Origin: Candidatus Paceibacterota bacterium
GTDB lineage: Bacteria; Actinomycetota; Actinomycetes; Nanopelagicales; Nanopelagicaceae
Direction: 5' to 3'
Assembly: GCA_035530615.1 (NCBI GenBank)
Contig: DATKUL010000001.1
Span: 1 to 64,000 of the forward strand
DNA: 64,000 nucleotides
Numbering within the stretch: the first letter of the stretch is position 1; the number at the start of each line of letters is the position of its first letter. Below are positions 63,563 through 64,000 of the stretch, piece after piece. A program made the translations under genes and the position numbers. The notes under the pieces were generated by a model that saw nothing but the letters and a program-made list of their open reading frames with translations, did not search any database and was not told the origin of the DNA.

Positions 63563-64000
63563 TGACTGCTCCGCTCATATAGTCGATTGCATGGGTAACG
63601 CACTGCTGTAAGTCTACGAGATCATCCCCTACTGCGGTGACATGTCCTTGCGGGGTACTTATTCCACCATCTGGGCGGTATTGATGGAATTTTAGAGCGG
63701 GACTGCGCGCCATCAAATGAAGATACGGACGGTACATATTTTCGGAACTTCCTAAATGAAAGGTTGCAGATACCGCAAAATCTGATGTCATCGTCGGATC
63801 ACCAAGTGGTAAATCCAGCACCCCCCGCAGATGCTGTTCGAATTGACTGGTTCGAGATCCGTCGAGTGTCCAATTTCCCGCCAGATTAAGATGAACGTCT
63901 ATATGCGTTACTGCCCAAATTCCAGAATTCAGAGTTATTTCCATATGCATGACCCCTACTAAGCCAATCTCGCGGGCAATTTCAAGTGCCAATTCTTGAG
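63555..64000 (-). CDS. purK: PurK-like ATP-grasp protein, C-terminal part (5' end outside window)
   Basis: The frame runs off the right edge, leaving about 148 residues of the C-terminal half. [19 protein letters not shown] and GHVTAVG identify N5-carboxyaminoimidazole ribonucleotide synthase. However, the usual NELAPRPHNSGHWT motif reads [14 protein letters not shown], and the usual RPGRKxGH reads [10 protein letters not shown]. Several metal- and substrate-contact residues are therefore missing. Flanking sequence is well conserved. It may be a diverged or inactive copy, or have another role. Confidence 0.8.
   Translation of the reverse strand, partial: QELALEIAREIGLVGVMHMEITLNSGIWAVTHIDVHLNLAGNWTLDGSRTSQFEQHLRGVLDLPLGDPTMTSDFAVSATFHLGSSENMYRPYLHLMARSPALKFHQYRPDGGISTPQGHVTAVGDDLVDLQQCVTHAIDYMSGAVNE

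Overview
The window is a densely packed piece of an actinobacterial chromosome with a fairly balanced base composition. The actinobacterial call rests on markers seen here: two WhiB proteins (WhiB1 and WhiB2 types), MtrA/MtrB, a PdtaS-like kinase, mycothiol deacetylase MshB, MoeZ, DUF3107, DUF3117, DUF3499, DUF5719, an Rv3235-type gene beside secA, the succinylase DapC/DapD pair, and a TatB-HtrA-Mrp cluster. Gene order recalls blocks known from Mycobacterium and Streptomyces. Genes are tightly spaced, with many ATGA, GTGA or TAATG overlaps, and several look leaderless. This suggests a streamlined, possibly planktonic actinobacterium; that last step is inference.

Layout. 1-5.9 kb: an envelope/secretion region with a long collagen-like secreted protein (cut by the left edge), a two-component system co-transcribed with a methyltransferase, and a divergent small secreted protein. 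6-10.9 kb: two flavin-dependent 2-hydroxyacid dehydrogenases, one fused to an iron-sulfur subunit, with a membrane protein. 11-16.3 kb: TerC, a ribosome hibernation factor, and a LacI regulator heading a PLP-enzyme operon for sulfur amino acids. 16.4-18.8 kb: a DUF4389 protein, DNA glycosylase, MsrA/MsrB and tRNA-Arg(CCG). 19-26.2 kb: whiB1, pdtaS-like kinase, SAF/ParA-like pair, Rv3235-like gene and secA. 26.3-38.2 kb: comF, mtrB, mtrA, sahH, manB, DUF3499, DUF5719, a giant glycosyltransferase, whiB2 and manC. 38.2-42.1 kb: dapC, ferredoxin, GNAT and cysS. 42.1-46.9 kb: DUF6113, mshB, moeZ, a TetR regulator, DUF3107 and an RNA helicase. 46.9-54.4 kb: marC, PHP, EamA, mrp, tatB, htrA, O-methyltransferase, pepA and DUF3117. 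54.5-64 kb: a stand-alone sigma region-4 protein, LOG-family protein, dapD, SpoIID/LytB protein, a polysaccharide ABC exporter, glycosyltransferase, LCP ligase, UDP-glucose dehydrogenase, CoA-binding protein, and a divergent PurE/PurK pair (PurK cut by the right edge).

How it fits together. Much of the window concerns the cell envelope: GDP-mannose supply (manB, manC), glycosyltransferases, a Wzm/Wzt-type exporter, LCP attachment, DAP synthesis (dapC, dapD), Sec and Tat export, HtrA quality control, and MtrAB control. Redox protection (MshB, MsrA/B, ferredoxin, WhiB) is a second theme. I saw no prophage, insertion sequence, CRISPR array or defence island. The features most worth a second look are the collagen-like gene and its leader, a CTG start for dapC, a palindrome lying on the whiB2 -10 box, the dyad cluster between the two-component system and the secreted-protein gene, the stand-alone sigma region-4 protein near an HtrA-TatB locus without sigE/rseA, and PurE/PurK that lack signature residues. 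Family assignments come from memory of family motifs; no searches were run.
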